DNA of 64,000 bases, from positions 62,001 to 126,000 of the forward strand of contig NZ_AP022609.1 of assembly GCF_010729485.1 (NCBI RefSeq), given 5' to 3'. This stretch comes from Mycolicibacter hiberniae (GTDB lineage Bacteria > Actinomycetota > Actinomycetes > Mycobacteriales > Mycobacteriaceae). The notes beneath the pieces were generated by a model, which saw only the letters and a list, made by a program, of their open reading frames with translations, was not told the DNA's origin and did no database searches. The translations under genes and the position numbers were made by a program. This document shows positions 49,595 to 59,322 of the stretch, in pieces; the first letter of the stretch is position 1; each line of letters opens with the position of its first letter.

Positions 49595-50437
49595 TCAGTC
49601 CTTGAAATACACCAGCTGATGGGTGCTGGCCAGCAGCTGGCCGGCGCGTGACCACAGGTGCGCGCTCTGATCGAAGTAGCCGCGCGAGAACCGGTTGGCG
49701 TGCGCGCTGGCCAGCAGGAAATCGCCGCCGAGAGCGTCGATTTCACGTTGGTCGGCGTGAAAATAGGTGGTCAGCGAGATGGTGCCGGCCGGCAGGAACC
49801 TGCCGCGGCGCAGGAAGGCCCGCGGGAAAAAGACATCCGACAGACAGGCCAGCGCGGTGAAGTCGAGCGCTCGGCCTTGGGCGTCGCGTACCCACAGCGT
49901 CGTGGTGGACGAAGTACTGGGCTCCACGGCCCTCAGCGGTACCGGGCCCTCGGCGAACCGCATGTCGTAGCGCTTGGCCCAGACGATCGCGTCGACGAAG
50001 GCCCCGCGGGTGAGGTCCTCGGGTGCGGGGACGCTCGGCGGGCGGGTTTCGTCGTCGGCCCAGGTGTCGCGGTGCAGGCCGAACAGCGCGGTCGCCGTGG
50101 TCTTGACCTCGTCGCCTTGGCGAAGTTCGAGCACCCAGTGCTGGTTGCTGCGATTGGTGCGAGCGGCCCGCAGACCGATGTCGAATTCGCCGTCGGCGAT
50201 GGGCGCGGCGAAGTTGACGGTCAGCGCCAGCGGATCGCCGATGCGGTCGGGATGGGACTCCACGGCGCGCAACAGCACCGCCGCGGTGATCCCCCCGAAC
50301 GGCCCGACCATGTTGGCCCACTCCGGGTCGGTGGCCCCGCGGAACGTCTCGGCGTCGACGGCGTCGAGGCGCACGGCGCGGTCGAAGGGGTGTTCGGTCA
50401 CAGCGGCCCTCCCGGCAAGCGGAACGATATCGGTCAC
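49595..50437 (-). CDS. Acyl-CoA thioesterase (double hotdog, thioesterase-like superfamily)
   Basis: 280 residues from the GTG at 50437 (a GTG at 50401 is an alternative). The pattern FRGATDPEWANMVGPFGGITAAVLLRAVESHPDRIGDPLALTVNFAAP and a C-terminal TISLTTYFHADQREIDALGGDFLLASAHANRFSRGYFDQSAHLW fits the TesB-like 4HBT_3 family. It would hydrolyse acyl-CoAs. It follows the methyltransferase gene by 14 nt and is likely co-transcribed with it. Confidence 0.86.
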   Translation of the reverse strand: MTDIVPLAGRAAVTEHPFDRAVRLDAVDAETFRGATDPEWANMVGPFGGITAAVLLRAVESHPDRIGDPLALTVNFAAPIADGEFDIGLRAARTNRSNQHWVLELRQGDEVKTTATALFGLHRDTWADDETRPPSVPAPEDLTRGAFVDAIVWAKRYDMRFAEGPVPLRAVEPSTSSTTTLWVRDAQGRALDFTALACLSDVFFPRAFLRRGRFLPAGTISLTTYFHADQREIDALGGDFLLASAHANRFSRGYFDQSAHLWSRAGQLLASTHQLVYFKD

Positions 50438-50451
50438 GCTATCGCGGGCGG

Positions 50452-51297
50452 TCAGCCCGGATTGACCGCCGTCACCACCCAGGTGTGCCCGGGGAACTTC
50501 AGGACTCCGTCGACGCGGTGCCGGCGCAGCTCGCCGCGCAGGTCCTCGACCACAGCGGCCCAGCCGTCCTCGCCGAGCCGGGAAGGCAACTCGGCGCGGG
50601 CCTGCTGGCCGGTGCGGTTGGACAGGATCATCGTCAGGCGTTCCTCGACGCCGTCGCTGCCGTCGATGCTGAAGTTGCAGACCCCGTCGAACGCCGCTAC
50701 ACCCACCTGGGCCCAGCCGGCGTCAGTCAGGACAGCGCTTACCCGGTCGGCGTTGCCGAAGGCCAGCGGACCCGGCGCGGTGGGATCCACCGCGGCAGGT
50801 GGCGATTCCAGCTGCGCGGCCAGCAGGTCGACGCCCACGGAGAACATCGGGTTGTCGCCTTCGCGCCAGCACACGAACGCCAAGCCGGCACCCGGCGCTG
50901 CGGCGCTGCGGATGTTGATGAATGCGGCCACCGGGTCGTCGAAGAACATCACCCCGAACCGCGAGACGACCCGGTCAAACGGCGCCCCGCCGGCCCGCAG
51001 ATCGAGGGTCTGGGCGTCCCCGAGCGTCACGGTGGCCTGCGGAACCCGCCGGCGGGCCGCGGTCACCATGGGCTCGGAGATATCGACGCCGAACGGGACG
51101 GCGCGCAGTGCCGCCACCCGTTTCAACAGCGTCCCGGAACCGCAACCGATGTCGAGCACCCTTGCGCCGGCTCGGATGTCGGCGGCCCGCATCACGGCGT
51201 CGGCGAACGGGGCAAGCGCCGCCTCGAAGATTGCCGCATTGTCGACCCAATCCACCCCTTGGGTCGCCCAAGACTGCTGCTGATCCTCGTTGGCCAT
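50452..51297 (-). CDS. Class I SAM-dependent methyltransferase (UbiE/COQ5-like)
   Basis: 281 residues, ATG at 51297. Motif I VLDIGCGSGTLLKRVAAL, acidic-loop VDISEP, PFDRVVSRFGVMFFDDPVAAF and LAFVCWREGDN. The N-terminus (QQQSWATQGVDWVDNAAIFEAALAPFADAVM) and the C-terminus fit mycobacterial methyltransferases annotated with UbiE. Substrate unknown. Confidence 0.88.
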   Translation of the reverse strand: MANEDQQQSWATQGVDWVDNAAIFEAALAPFADAVMRAADIRAGARVLDIGCGSGTLLKRVAALRAVPFGVDISEPMVTAARRRVPQATVTLGDAQTLDLRAGGAPFDRVVSRFGVMFFDDPVAAFINIRSAAAPGAGLAFVCWREGDNPMFSVGVDLLAAQLESPPAAVDPTAPGPLAFGNADRVSAVLTDAGWAQVGVAAFDGVCNFSIDGSDGVEERLTMILSNRTGQQARAELPSRLGEDGWAAVVEDLRGELRRHRVDGVLKFPGHTWVVTAVNPG

Positions 51298-51337
51298 GGC
51301 CCCAGCGTAAGGTGCGGCGCGGTCTAGCCTGTCAGCC

Positions 51338-51436
51338 GTGGATGGCCAGACGTTCTACACCCAGACCGGTCCCGGGCAGGGTGCGATGACGCAGACGGTG
51401 GGGGTGTGCGGAGCCGCGTGCGCCGGACCCGGGTGA
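51338..51436 (+). CDS. Possible leaderless small ORF (32 residues)
   Basis: A GTG at 51338 opens a 32-codon frame ending at TGA (51434-51436), with two Cys (VCGAACAG). TAGCCT (51325-51330) is followed by exactly 7 nt and then the GTG, the geometry of a mycobacterial leaderless transcript. No homology recognised. It lies in the 267-nt gap upstream of the carboxyltransferase gene and may be a regulatory upstream ORF. Low confidence. Confidence 0.25.
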   Translation: MDGQTFYTQTGPGQGAMTQTVGVCGAACAGPG

Positions 51437-51564
51437 CCAGACTTTTGCCCGCCTCTGAGCGACAGTGGCCGTTATGTCAGCCTCGGGGGATCCGCCGGGT
51501 GCCGCGCTCGGCTGCGACGGGTGGCCCATGATGGTGTTCACGTTCGACAGTGAAGGAACCTCGC

Positions 51565-53133
51565 ATGCCTGACGCTCCGCTGCGCGACGACCACCTCGAA
51601 CTGCTGCGCCGCCGCGCACTGACCGAGGACGCGGCGCGCCCGCAGGCTGTGCAACGCCGCCACGACGCCGGCGGCCGTACCGCACGGGAGAACATCGCCG
51701 ACCTGGTCGACCCCGGGACGTTCGTGGAGTACGGGCGGTTCGCGATCGCCGCCCAACGTGCCCGCCGCGACGTCGACGACCTGATCGCCAACACCCCCGG
51801 CGACGGCCTGCTTGGTGGCACCGCCACCATCAACAGCGCCCTGTTCGGCCGCGAGCGCAGCGCGTGCGCGGTGCTGGCCTACGACTACACCGTGCTGGCC
51901 GGCACCCAGGGGGCGATCGGCCACTTCAAGAAGGACCGGCTGTTCGAACTGATCGCCCGGATGCGCCTGCCCACGGTCTTCTTCGCCGAAGGCGGCGGCG
52001 GGCGCCCCGGGGATACCGACTACCCGACGGTGTCGTCTCTGGATGTCCCCGCGTTCGCGTTGTGGGCCAAACTGTCCGGTCTGGTGCCGCGCATCGCCGT
52101 GGTCAAGGGCCGTTGTTTTGCCGGCAACGCCGTCATCGCGGGTTGTTCGGATCTGATCATCGCCACCGCCGATACCTCGATCGGCATGGCGGGCCCGGCG
52201 ATGATCGCCGGCGGCGGCCTGGGCCAGGTCGCCCCCGACGACGTCGGGCCCCTCTCGGTACAGGCACCCAACGGCGTCGTCGATGTGGTGGTGGCCGACG
52301 AAGCCGAAGCCGTCGCGGTGACCAAGAAGGTGCTCGGCTATTTCCAGGGCGCGACCGCGGCCGGCCCGGCACCCGACCAAAACGCCTTGCGCACCATGAT
52401 TCCCGAGCGCGCCCGGCGCGCCTACCCGCTCAAGCCCATCATCGAGACCATCGCCGACGCCGACTCGGTGACCTTCCTGCGGGAGAAATTCGCCCCCGAG
52501 ATGGTCACCGCACTGGCCCGCATCGAAGGCCGCCCGGTCGGAATCATCGGCAACAACACCATGGTGATGGCCGGGGCCATCACCGCCGGCGCATCGGACA
52601 AGGCCGCCCGATTCCTGCAGCTCTGCGACGCCTTCGGGCTGCCGGTGGTGTCGCTCATCGACTGCCCGGGCTACATGGTGGGCCCGGCCGCCGAAGCAGA
52701 AGCCCTGGTGCGGCGAGCATCTCGGCTGTTGGTGGCCGGCGCCGCGCTGCGGGTGCCGCTGATCGCGGTGATCCTGCGCCGCGGCTACGGGCTGGGTGCT
52801 CAAGCCATGATGGGCGGCAGCCTGCACGAGCCGGTGCTGACCGTGGCCTGGCCCGGCGCGCACCTGGGCCCGATGGGGCTGGAGGGCGCGGTCCGGTTGG
52901 GTCTGCGCAAGGAACTCGAGGCCATCGCCGACGCCGACGAGCGCGAGGAACGGGTGCGCCAAGCCACCACCGCCGCCGAGGAGCACGCCAAAGCCCTCAA
53001 CGCCGCAGCGATTTTCGAGATCGACGACGTGATCGACCCCGCCGAGACCCGGGGTCTGATCGCGGCGACACTGGCGGCGTCGGAAGCGGTCGGCCGTGAC
53101 GTGCCGCCGCGGCGTTTCGTCGACACGTTCTGA
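51565..53133 (+). CDS. Acyl-CoA carboxylase beta subunit (carboxyltransferase, AccD-like)
   Basis: 522 residues from the ATG at 51565, with AAGGAA 7 nt upstream. Carboxyltransferase fold with two crotonase-like halves: GGTATINSALFGRERSACAVLAYDYTVLAGTQGAIGHFKKDRLF, GGGGGRPGD, AGCSDLIIATADTSIGMAGPAMIAGGGLG and the C-terminal GIIGNNTMVMAGAITAGASDKAARFLQLCDAFGLPVVSLIDCPGYMVG and RGYGLGAQAMMGGS. No biotin carboxyl carrier is attached, so it needs an AccA3-type partner. Family members carboxylate acetyl-, propionyl- or longer acyl-CoAs; the substrate cannot be told here. Confidence 0.9.
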   Translation: MPDAPLRDDHLELLRRRALTEDAARPQAVQRRHDAGGRTARENIADLVDPGTFVEYGRFAIAAQRARRDVDDLIANTPGDGLLGGTATINSALFGRERSACAVLAYDYTVLAGTQGAIGHFKKDRLFELIARMRLPTVFFAEGGGGRPGDTDYPTVSSLDVPAFALWAKLSGLVPRIAVVKGRCFAGNAVIAGCSDLIIATADTSIGMAGPAMIAGGGLGQVAPDDVGPLSVQAPNGVVDVVVADEAEAVAVTKKVLGYFQGATAAGPAPDQNALRTMIPERARRAYPLKPIIETIADADSVTFLREKFAPEMVTALARIEGRPVGIIGNNTMVMAGAITAGASDKAARFLQLCDAFGLPVVSLIDCPGYMVGPAAEAEALVRRASRLLVAGAALRVPLIAVILRRGYGLGAQAMMGGSLHEPVLTVAWPGAHLGPMGLEGAVRLGLRKELEAIADADEREERVRQATTAAEEHAKALNAAAIFEIDDVIDPAETRGLIAATLAASEAVGRDVPPRRFVDTF

Positions 53134-53255
53134 GGGCTTACGTCGAGCTGAGCCGCCGGCCCTCTGCTAGGACGGAAGGTGGCCGGTGAACGTGACCGTT
53201 CGCTGGTGTCACAGTTGCCCGCGCGGAATCGTCTACATGACATGAGCAGTAAGAC

Positions 53256-53471
53256 ATGGCCGGGACGTTGACCGCGTTCACCGGGCGACCCGTCGATGAC
53301 GAAACCGTGGGACTCGGCCTACGCGCGGCCGGGACCTTCGAGTGGATTCCCGGGCTCGGCTGTCCCGGCGTCGCAGCGGTGCGGGGGCACACGTACGGGG
53401 CGGGCCTGCAGCCGGCACTGGCCGACGACTTTCGCCACGCCGTCTCGAACCAGACGAGGGGATCGCCATGA
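53256..53471 (+). CDS. Possible small hypothetical gene (71 residues) in a 335-nt gap
   Basis: Open frame from ATG 53256 to TGA 53471 with mycobacterial codon use (G/C third positions) and an ATGA overlap with the next gene start at 53468, which suggests translational coupling. An in-frame TAA two codons upstream fixes the start, but no clear ribosome site precedes it. Apart from this ORF the stretch 53134-53467 holds only a weak inverted repeat (GAGGGC 53132-53137 / GCCCTC 53159-53164). Confidence 0.35.
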   Translation: MAGTLTAFTGRPVDDETVGLGLRAAGTFEWIPGLGCPGVAAVRGHTYGAGLQPALADDFRHAVSNQTRGSP

Positions 53472-53878
53472 CCATCGACCTGCCCTACATCGATGAACAC
53501 ACGCTACGGATCGACGCGCCGCGCGACCGGGTTTGGAGGGCCCTGCAGCGCTATGTCGAGGCCATGTTGCGCGCCAACGAACACAATCCGCTTCTCGCGC
53601 CGCTCGGCCTGCAGCCCCGCGCAGGCTTTGCAGTGGCCGAAAGTGTTGAGTTGCAACGTATCGTTCTCGTGGGCCGGCATCGATTCTCCCGGTATCGGTT
53701 GGTCTTCGAGCTCACCGACGCTTCGACGGGCGCTACGCGCGTACACGCACAGACCTATGCGGCTTTTCCAGGGCCGCACGGCCGCATCTACCGCACCCTG
53801 GTGATCGGGACCCGGCTGCACGTCGTCGCGACGAACTACCTGTTGCGGGAGATTCGCGCCGCGGCAGCAGTCGGCTAA
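53468..53878 (+). CDS. SRPBCC (START-like) family protein
   Basis: 136 residues from the ATG at 53468, with GAGGGGA upstream. The start DEHTLRIDAPRDRVWRALQRYVE is characteristic of the SRPBCC ligand-binding fold, and the central VLVGRHRFSRYRLVFELTD and C-terminal VIGTRLHVVATNYLLREI fit. Such proteins bind hydrophobic ligands. It converges with the next gene at 14 nt. Confidence 0.75.
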   Translation: MTIDLPYIDEHTLRIDAPRDRVWRALQRYVEAMLRANEHNPLLAPLGLQPRAGFAVAESVELQRIVLVGRHRFSRYRLVFELTDASTGATRVHAQTYAAFPGPHGRIYRTLVIGTRLHVVATNYLLREIRAAAAVG

Positions 53879-53891
53879 CCTCGCGGCCCGA

Positions 53892-54353
53892 TCACGCCGC
53901 CGAGCGCAGATCCCTATCCCCGCTGGCCGGCTTCGGCGCCGGCCGGTCTCGCGGCGGCACCCACCCTACGTAGGTCAGATACAACCCGATGAGCGCGAAC
54001 AGCACGTAGGCAGCGCGCGCCCAGCCCTCGGCGCGCATGACCAGGTTCGCACTCGCGATGCTGCTGTCGGGAAACACCACCAGCGCCAGCCCCTTGAGTG
54101 CGGTGAGCCAGCCCGTCACCGACACGCAGATCGCTGCTGCGCCCCGCCAATAGGGGTGAAAAGCCACCACGATCAAACCGGCCAACAGCGTGAACGCCCC
54201 AGTCGACCACAGCCACAGGGGATCGGCGGAGAAGTCGGAAGCCCAGATCTGCGGGGCCCGGAAGACCGCCGCCGCGGTGAGGACGACCAGGAACGGCCCG
54301 ATCACCCGGGCGAACATCTGCGTCCTGGCTTGAGGTTGTTCTGACACATTCAT
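53892..54353 (-). CDS. Small integral membrane protein
   Basis: 153 residues from the ATG at 54353 (a GTG just upstream, at 54356, is possible; both follow AGGAGG). Four hydrophobic segments (VIGPFLVVLTAAAVF, WLWSTGAFTLLAGLIVVAF, AAAICVSVTGWLTALKGLALVVF, AAYVLFALIGLYLTYVGWV). Resembles mycobacterial membrane proteins of unknown function; no domain recognised. Confidence 0.72.
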   Translation of the reverse strand: MNVSEQPQARTQMFARVIGPFLVVLTAAAVFRAPQIWASDFSADPLWLWSTGAFTLLAGLIVVAFHPYWRGAAAICVSVTGWLTALKGLALVVFPDSSIASANLVMRAEGWARAAYVLFALIGLYLTYVGWVPPRDRPAPKPASGDRDLRSAA

Positions 54354-54428
54354 CACGCCGACCTCCTGAACCGTGTTTCCCCAGCATACGAGCTGTTTAC
54401 GGCTGCGGCCACTGCGTTGTCGGCGGCG

Positions 54429-55223
54429 TCAAAGGCCCGTCGTGGTGTCCAGTGTCAGCTCCCAGGCCGACAGCCACGGCGTGATGGTCTGGGCGATCGA
54501 GAACGGGTGCGGGTCTTCACAACTGGGCTCTGAGTAGGTGCCGTCGGAGACCGCGACGTAGATGCCGACAGCCTCGGTGGTGCCGTCCTCGCGCAGCCGG
54601 TACACCGGTCCGCCGGAATCGCCGCAGATACCCCCGGCTTCGAACCGGACTTTATTCGCTTCGCTGGCCACCACTGGCCCGCACAGCGGTCCACCGGTTC
54701 GAATCCCGAAGTGGCACAAGACGTCGCCGACGGCCACGTCCTCAGCGACCCCGGTGACCGGATGCCCGTCGACGACTGAGGTCAGGGGGATCTTGCCCGG
54801 ATCGTCCAGGAGGATCAGCCCCATATCGTAGTCGTCCCAGTCGCTGCCGTCGTTGACGGTCTCGGTGAACGTGCCGATGGTGCGATAGGCGAATGCACCG
54901 CCGTGGCGAATCACCACCTGGCCCGGGCCCCCGCCCGGGTTGCAGTGGCCCGCCGCGAGCAAGCCGGGCTGGTTGTCGCGGGTGCGCACCAGGAATCCCG
55001 TAGTACAGGTGATGCCGGCGGCGTTTCCGCCGGCCGATACGTTGATGCCGATACCGGGCCCGATCACGTGCGCAAGCGGAATCGGGCTTTGCGGGCGGAT
55101 GGGGTGTGCGCGGTTCACCTGATACAGCCCAACGAAGATCGCGACGACCACGACGGCGATCCCCAACCGCCATGCCACCGTCTTCGCCCTGTCCAGGCGG
55201 TGCTGTGCCGTCACCGTGGCCAC
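54429..55223 (-). CDS. Membrane-anchored trypsin-like serine protease
   Basis: 264 residues from the GTG at 55223. An N-terminal membrane anchor (about residues 18-36) is followed by a chymotrypsin-fold domain with the triad His93 (AAGHC), Asp133 (DDYDMGLI) and Ser203 (CGDSGGP), and paired Cys residues that could form disulfides. It would act outside the plasma membrane. The substrate is not known. The convergent partner upstream has 70 nt between stops; the gene is divergent from selO. Confidence 0.9.
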   Translation of the reverse strand: MATVTAQHRLDRAKTVAWRLGIAVVVVAIFVGLYQVNRAHPIRPQSPIPLAHVIGPGIGINVSAGGNAAGITCTTGFLVRTRDNQPGLLAAGHCNPGGGPGQVVIRHGGAFAYRTIGTFTETVNDGSDWDDYDMGLILLDDPGKIPLTSVVDGHPVTGVAEDVAVGDVLCHFGIRTGGPLCGPVVASEANKVRFEAGGICGDSGGPVYRLREDGTTEAVGIYVAVSDGTYSEPSCEDPHPFSIAQTITPWLSAWELTLDTTTGL

Positions 55224-55375
55224 GGTAGCGGCCCGCCTTCCAGGGCGGTCCGAGTGAGGGCCATTTGCGCACCGCAGTGATCGCCCTCAAGGGCCGCAGG
55301 GAGCGTGAGTGCACCGGCGCGCCTGCGGGCAATCGGATCCTGGGTCAGGAACGCTGCCTTGCGTAGGCTGGCCAG

Positions 55376-56803
55376 ATGGCGTCCCCGACTCTGACCGCCG
55401 ACTTCGCCCGCGCGCTGCCGGAGCTCGCCCAGCCCTGGCAGGCCGCCGTTCCGCCGGAGCCGAAGCTGGTGGTCCTCAACGAAGCGCTGGCTGCCGACCT
55501 GGGTCTGGACTCCGCCTGGCTGCGCAGCTCCGACGGTCTGAAGTTCTTGACGGGAAACGCCGTTCCCGACGGCGCCACCCCGGTCGCGCAGGCCTATGCC
55601 GGTCATCAATTCGGCAACTACGTCCCGCTGCTCGGCGACGGACGCGCCCTGCTGCTCGGCGAACTCGACCACAGCACGCCCCGCGACATCCACCTCAAGG
55701 GTTCCGGGCGCACCCCGTTCGCTCGCGGTGGCGACGGGTTGGCTGTCGTCGGCCCGATGCTGCGTGAGTACGTGATCAGCGAAGCCATGCACGCCCTGGG
55801 CATTCCCACCACCCGGTCCCTGGCCGTGGTCGCCACCGGAGCACACGTGCAACGCGAAACGGCGCTGCCCGGTGCGGTGCTGACCCGCATCGCCGGCAGT
55901 CACCTGCGGGTGGGCAGCTTCCAGTTGGTTGCCCAGCAGGCCCGCGCCACCCGCGATCTGAGCCTGCTGCGCCGGCTGGCCGACTACGCGATCGCCCGCC
56001 ACTACCTGCAAGCCGCGCAAGCCGAGAACCCTTACCTGGCACTGTTTCAGGAGGTGCTCGAGGCCCAGGCCTCGCTGATCGCGAAGTGGATGCACGTCGG
56101 GTTCGTGCACGGGGTGATGAACACCGACAATATGACCATCTCCGGGGAGACCATCGACTACGGGCCGTGCGCCTTCATGGAGGCCTACGACCCGGCCACG
56201 GTGTACAGCTCCATCGATTACGCCGGGCGCTACGCCTACGGCAACCAGCCGCTGGTGGCCCAGTGGAACCTGGCCCGCTTCGCCGAAGCCATCCTGCCGC
56301 TGCTCGCCACCACCGAGGAGCTGGCGCTGTCGGTGGCGGTAGAAACCCTCGAAGGCTTCATGCCGCGCTATCACAGCTACTGGTCGGCTGGGATGCTGGC
56401 CAAGTTCGGGCTGACCGGCAGCGTGGAGTCCGCCGCCCTCATCGACCAGGCACTGGCGCTGCTCAAGGACAACCAGGTGGACTACACGTCGTTCTTCCGG
56501 CAACTCGCCCGCGCCGGGCGCGGTGACCCCGACGCGCTGCCGCCGGTGTTCGCCGACTGGCTGCACCGCTGGCGGGCCCTGGAACCCGACGCCGACGCCA
56601 TGGACCGGGTCAACCCGGTCTACATCCCCCGCAACCATCTGGTGGAGCAGGCGTTGACCGCCGCGATGCATGGCGAGCTGGCCCCCGTGCTCACGCTGCT
56701 GGAGGTGATCGGCGAGCCCTACCGCGAACGTGACGGTCTGCAGGACTACGCCGCACCCGCGCCGCCCGAATTCGGGGAGTACCGCACCTTCTGCGGAACG
56801 TGA
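55376..56803 (+). CDS. selO: SelO/YdiU protein adenylyltransferase (pseudokinase-type)
   Basis: 475 residues, ATG at 55376. Complete SelO family: [96 protein letters not shown] and the C-terminal TFCGT. SelO enzymes transfer AMP to Ser/Thr/Tyr of proteins in redox homeostasis. The C-terminal Cys replaces the selenocysteine found in some eukaryotic forms. Its stop lies in a hairpin shared with the convergent MmpL gene. Confidence 0.93.
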   Translation: MASPTLTADFARALPELAQPWQAAVPPEPKLVVLNEALAADLGLDSAWLRSSDGLKFLTGNAVPDGATPVAQAYAGHQFGNYVPLLGDGRALLLGELDHSTPRDIHLKGSGRTPFARGGDGLAVVGPMLREYVISEAMHALGIPTTRSLAVVATGAHVQRETALPGAVLTRIAGSHLRVGSFQLVAQQARATRDLSLLRRLADYAIARHYLQAAQAENPYLALFQEVLEAQASLIAKWMHVGFVHGVMNTDNMTISGETIDYGPCAFMEAYDPATVYSSIDYAGRYAYGNQPLVAQWNLARFAEAILPLLATTEELALSVAVETLEGFMPRYHSYWSAGMLAKFGLTGSVESAALIDQALALLKDNQVDYTSFFRQLARAGRGDPDALPPVFADWLHRWRALEPDADAMDRVNPVYIPRNHLVEQALTAAMHGELAPVLTLLEVIGEPYRERDGLQDYAAPAPPEFGEYRTFCGT

Positions 56804-56823
56804 TCGCCCGCACCGGCGATCAC
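56800..56823. terminator. Perfect hairpin across both stop codons of convergent genes
   Basis: GTGATCGCC (56800-56808) and GGCGATCAC (56815-56823) form a 9-bp stem with a 6-nt loop. The stops of selO (56801-56803) and of the MmpL gene (56820-56822) lie inside the stem. A probable bidirectional intrinsic terminator without a U tract. Confidence 0.65.
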
Positions 56824-59156
56824 TCCGACGTTGACACCACGGCCTCGCTGTGCGCCCGCCCCGCCCGATGTGCACCGTGCTGGGCCGGGACATGCGGGCT
56901 TCGATGGCCCGGCGGTGCGGCATGCCGGCCCGCCGCGCCACTACCGTCCTCGCGGATCGTGAAGCGCTGCGCCACCCAGCGCAGCGGGCCCGGTGCCCAC
57001 CAGTTCCACCGGCCCATCAGGTGCATGAACGCCGGCACCAGCACCATCCGAATCAGCGTGGCATCGGCCAGGACCGCCAACGTCAGACCGAGCCCCAACA
57101 TGCGCATGAAGGACACCTGCGCGGCGATCAGCGCGGCGAACGAGATCGACATGATCAGTGCCGCAGCGGTGATCACCCGGGCGGTATGCGCCAGGCCCAG
57201 CGCCACACTCTCGTCGTTGTCGGCGCGGGTGCGCCCCGAGGCCAACCAGTACTCCCGGATCCGGGAGACCAGGAACACCTCGTAGTCCATCGACAGCCCG
57301 AACGAGATGCAGAACAGCAACACCGGCACGTTGGCCACCAGCATCCCGGTGGGTGTGGTGCCGAGCGCCCCGAGATTGCCGTCCTGGAAAATCCAGACCA
57401 GCGCACCGAACGCCGCGGACAGCGACAAGATGTTGAGGATCAGCGCTTTGATCGGCAACACCACGCTGCCGGTCAGCAGGAACAACAGTCCGAAGGTGAT
57501 GACGCCGATCAGTCCCAGCACCTGCGGCAGACGGTCGGTGATCGCGTTGACGCTGTCGCGGTTGATCTGGGCCAGCCCGCCCATCTGCACTGGCCGCTGG
57601 TCGGGTCCGGGGACCTGATGAAGCCGATCGAGCTGGGTCTCCGAACGCTGCGAAAACAGCGGGGCGGTGCTGGAGACGGTCAGCAACACGCTGTCGTCCT
57701 TGATCCCGGTGGCCGCTGAGGGATCACCCACCCGGTTGCCGGCAACAAAGGTCCCGGTCGGCGCCGACACCGACGACACGTCGGGCACCCGGGACAGTTC
57801 AGCGGCGTAGCGGTCCAACTCGGCGGGGCCGACCCCGCGTGCGTCGCGAACCACGATCGGCACCGCCTGAGCGGAGTCGTCGGCGAACTGCTCGCGCAGC
57901 GCGTCGCCGACCTGATGGGCCGTCGCTGTTCGCGGCAGCACCCGGTCATCGGGGTAGCCCCACCTCACCCCGAGAAACGGAACACCGACCGCCACCAGCA
58001 GTGTGACCACCGTCAGGCCGATCGGCACCGCGTGGCGGGCCACGAACGTGGTGGACCGATACCAGAAACCCTGTTCGATGGGCCGGGCCACCGGTGCGGG
58101 GCGCCGCAGCAGCCGGCGAAGCAGGCGGCGCAGGTCCAGCGCATCGAGCCGGGTCCCCAGCAGGGCGATCGCCGCCGGGGTGATCACGATGGCGGCGATC
58201 GCCACGAACGCCACGGTCGCCACCCCGGCGTAGGCGAACGACTTGAGGAAATACATCGGGAACAACACCATGGCGGCCATCGACAGCGCGACGGTGATCG
58301 CCGAGAACAGCACGGTGCGGCCGGCGGTGGTCATGGTGCGGATCAGCGCTCGGTCAGGCGCGGCGCCCTCGGCCAGTTCGTCGCGGTAGCGGCTGATGAT
58401 CAGCAGCGTGTAGTCGATCGCCAGCGCCAAACCCATCGCCGTGGTGAGGTTCATCGCGAAGATCGACACATCGGTGCCTAGCGAGATCAGCCGCAGCACC
58501 GCCATCGAGCCCACGATCGCCAGCCCGCCCAGCGCCACCGGCAACGCCGCCGTCAACAGGCCCCCGAAAACCCACACCAGCACCGCGAAGCTCAACGGGA
58601 TCGCGATCGATTCCATCAGCAGTAGGTCATGCTGATTCTGATGATTGATCTGCGCGTAGACCATCGCGCCGCCGCCGGCACGAACGCTGACGCCGTCCCG
58701 GTCGTGGGCGACCTGGTCGGCCAGGGTGCGGGCGTACTTCTGGGCGTCGTTCTCGCCGCCGCGCAGGTTGGCCACGATCATGCCGGCCGAACCGTCGGTG
58801 CTGATCAGCCGGGCGGCGGCCGTCGGTGCACCGGTCCAGGGCGAGGTGACGTTGAAGACGTGCGGCGAGTCCCGCAGCTCTGCGGCGATCTCGGTGCCCA
58901 CCGAGCGGACCTGCTCGCTGTGAACTCCCTGCGGGGAACTCACCAGGATCAGCAGTTGCTGGTCACTCTGGCCGAATTTGTCGGTCAGTAACGCGGTGGC
59001 CTGCGCAGATTCCGAACCCGGATCCTGGAAACCGCCTGCGGACAGGTTGTCGGCCACCGGGATTCCGAACACCGCGGCAGCGACCATCACCAGGCCGGCC
59101 AAGGCCAGAACACGACGTGGAGCGGCGAGGGCCAGCAGGGCTATTCGGTGCAGCAA
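56820..59156 (-). CDS. MmpL/RND family transporter
   Basis: 778 residues, ATG at 59156. Twelve membrane segments in two halves with two porter loops (about residues 40-170 and 410-560). The proton-relay Asp-Tyr pairs are present in ALAIDYTLLIISRYR and GLSMDYEVFLVSRIREYW. It has a cytoplasmic tail of about 60 residues. It is closest in pattern to the MmpL11/MmpL13-like and Gram-positive MMPL transporters that export lipids. It is divergent from the type III polyketide synthase operon, so transport of its product is a reasonable guess. Confidence 0.92.
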   Translation of the reverse strand: MLHRIALLALAAPRRVLALAGLVMVAAAVFGIPVADNLSAGGFQDPGSESAQATALLTDKFGQSDQQLLILVSSPQGVHSEQVRSVGTEIAAELRDSPHVFNVTSPWTGAPTAAARLISTDGSAGMIVANLRGGENDAQKYARTLADQVAHDRDGVSVRAGGGAMVYAQINHQNQHDLLLMESIAIPLSFAVLVWVFGGLLTAALPVALGGLAIVGSMAVLRLISLGTDVSIFAMNLTTAMGLALAIDYTLLIISRYRDELAEGAAPDRALIRTMTTAGRTVLFSAITVALSMAAMVLFPMYFLKSFAYAGVATVAFVAIAAIVITPAAIALLGTRLDALDLRRLLRRLLRRPAPVARPIEQGFWYRSTTFVARHAVPIGLTVVTLLVAVGVPFLGVRWGYPDDRVLPRTATAHQVGDALREQFADDSAQAVPIVVRDARGVGPAELDRYAAELSRVPDVSSVSAPTGTFVAGNRVGDPSAATGIKDDSVLLTVSSTAPLFSQRSETQLDRLHQVPGPDQRPVQMGGLAQINRDSVNAITDRLPQVLGLIGVITFGLLFLLTGSVVLPIKALILNILSLSAAFGALVWIFQDGNLGALGTTPTGMLVANVPVLLFCISFGLSMDYEVFLVSRIREYWLASGRTRADNDESVALGLAHTARVITAAALIMSISFAALIAAQVSFMRMLGLGLTLAVLADATLIRMVLVPAFMHLMGRWNWWAPGPLRWVAQRFTIREDGSGAAGRHAAPPGHRSPHVPAQHGAHRAGRAHSEAVVSTSE

Positions 59157-59322
59157 TCCCGTGACCTTTCGCCGGGCCGGTCAACCGGAGGTGCCGGCGC
59201 ACCCCCACCGACAACATACGTAGTGGACCGTCCGAGCGTTCAACATTTGCCGGCTATCGGTCAAGATCGGCCAGGTACTCCGAGCAGGTGAACCGGGGCG
59301 TCGGCGGTGCCGTGACTTCGGC

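Noticed and set aside
51332..51685. Minus-strand 117-codon open frame upstream of the carboxyltransferase gene
   Set aside because: Overlaps the supported carboxyltransferase start on the opposite strand; Arg/Gly/Ser-rich, no ribosome site and no domain.
53138..53500. Minus-strand 120-codon open frame in the gap before the SRPBCC gene
   Set aside because: Composition is typical of a shadow frame; the plus-strand frame with an ATGA overlap is the better candidate there.
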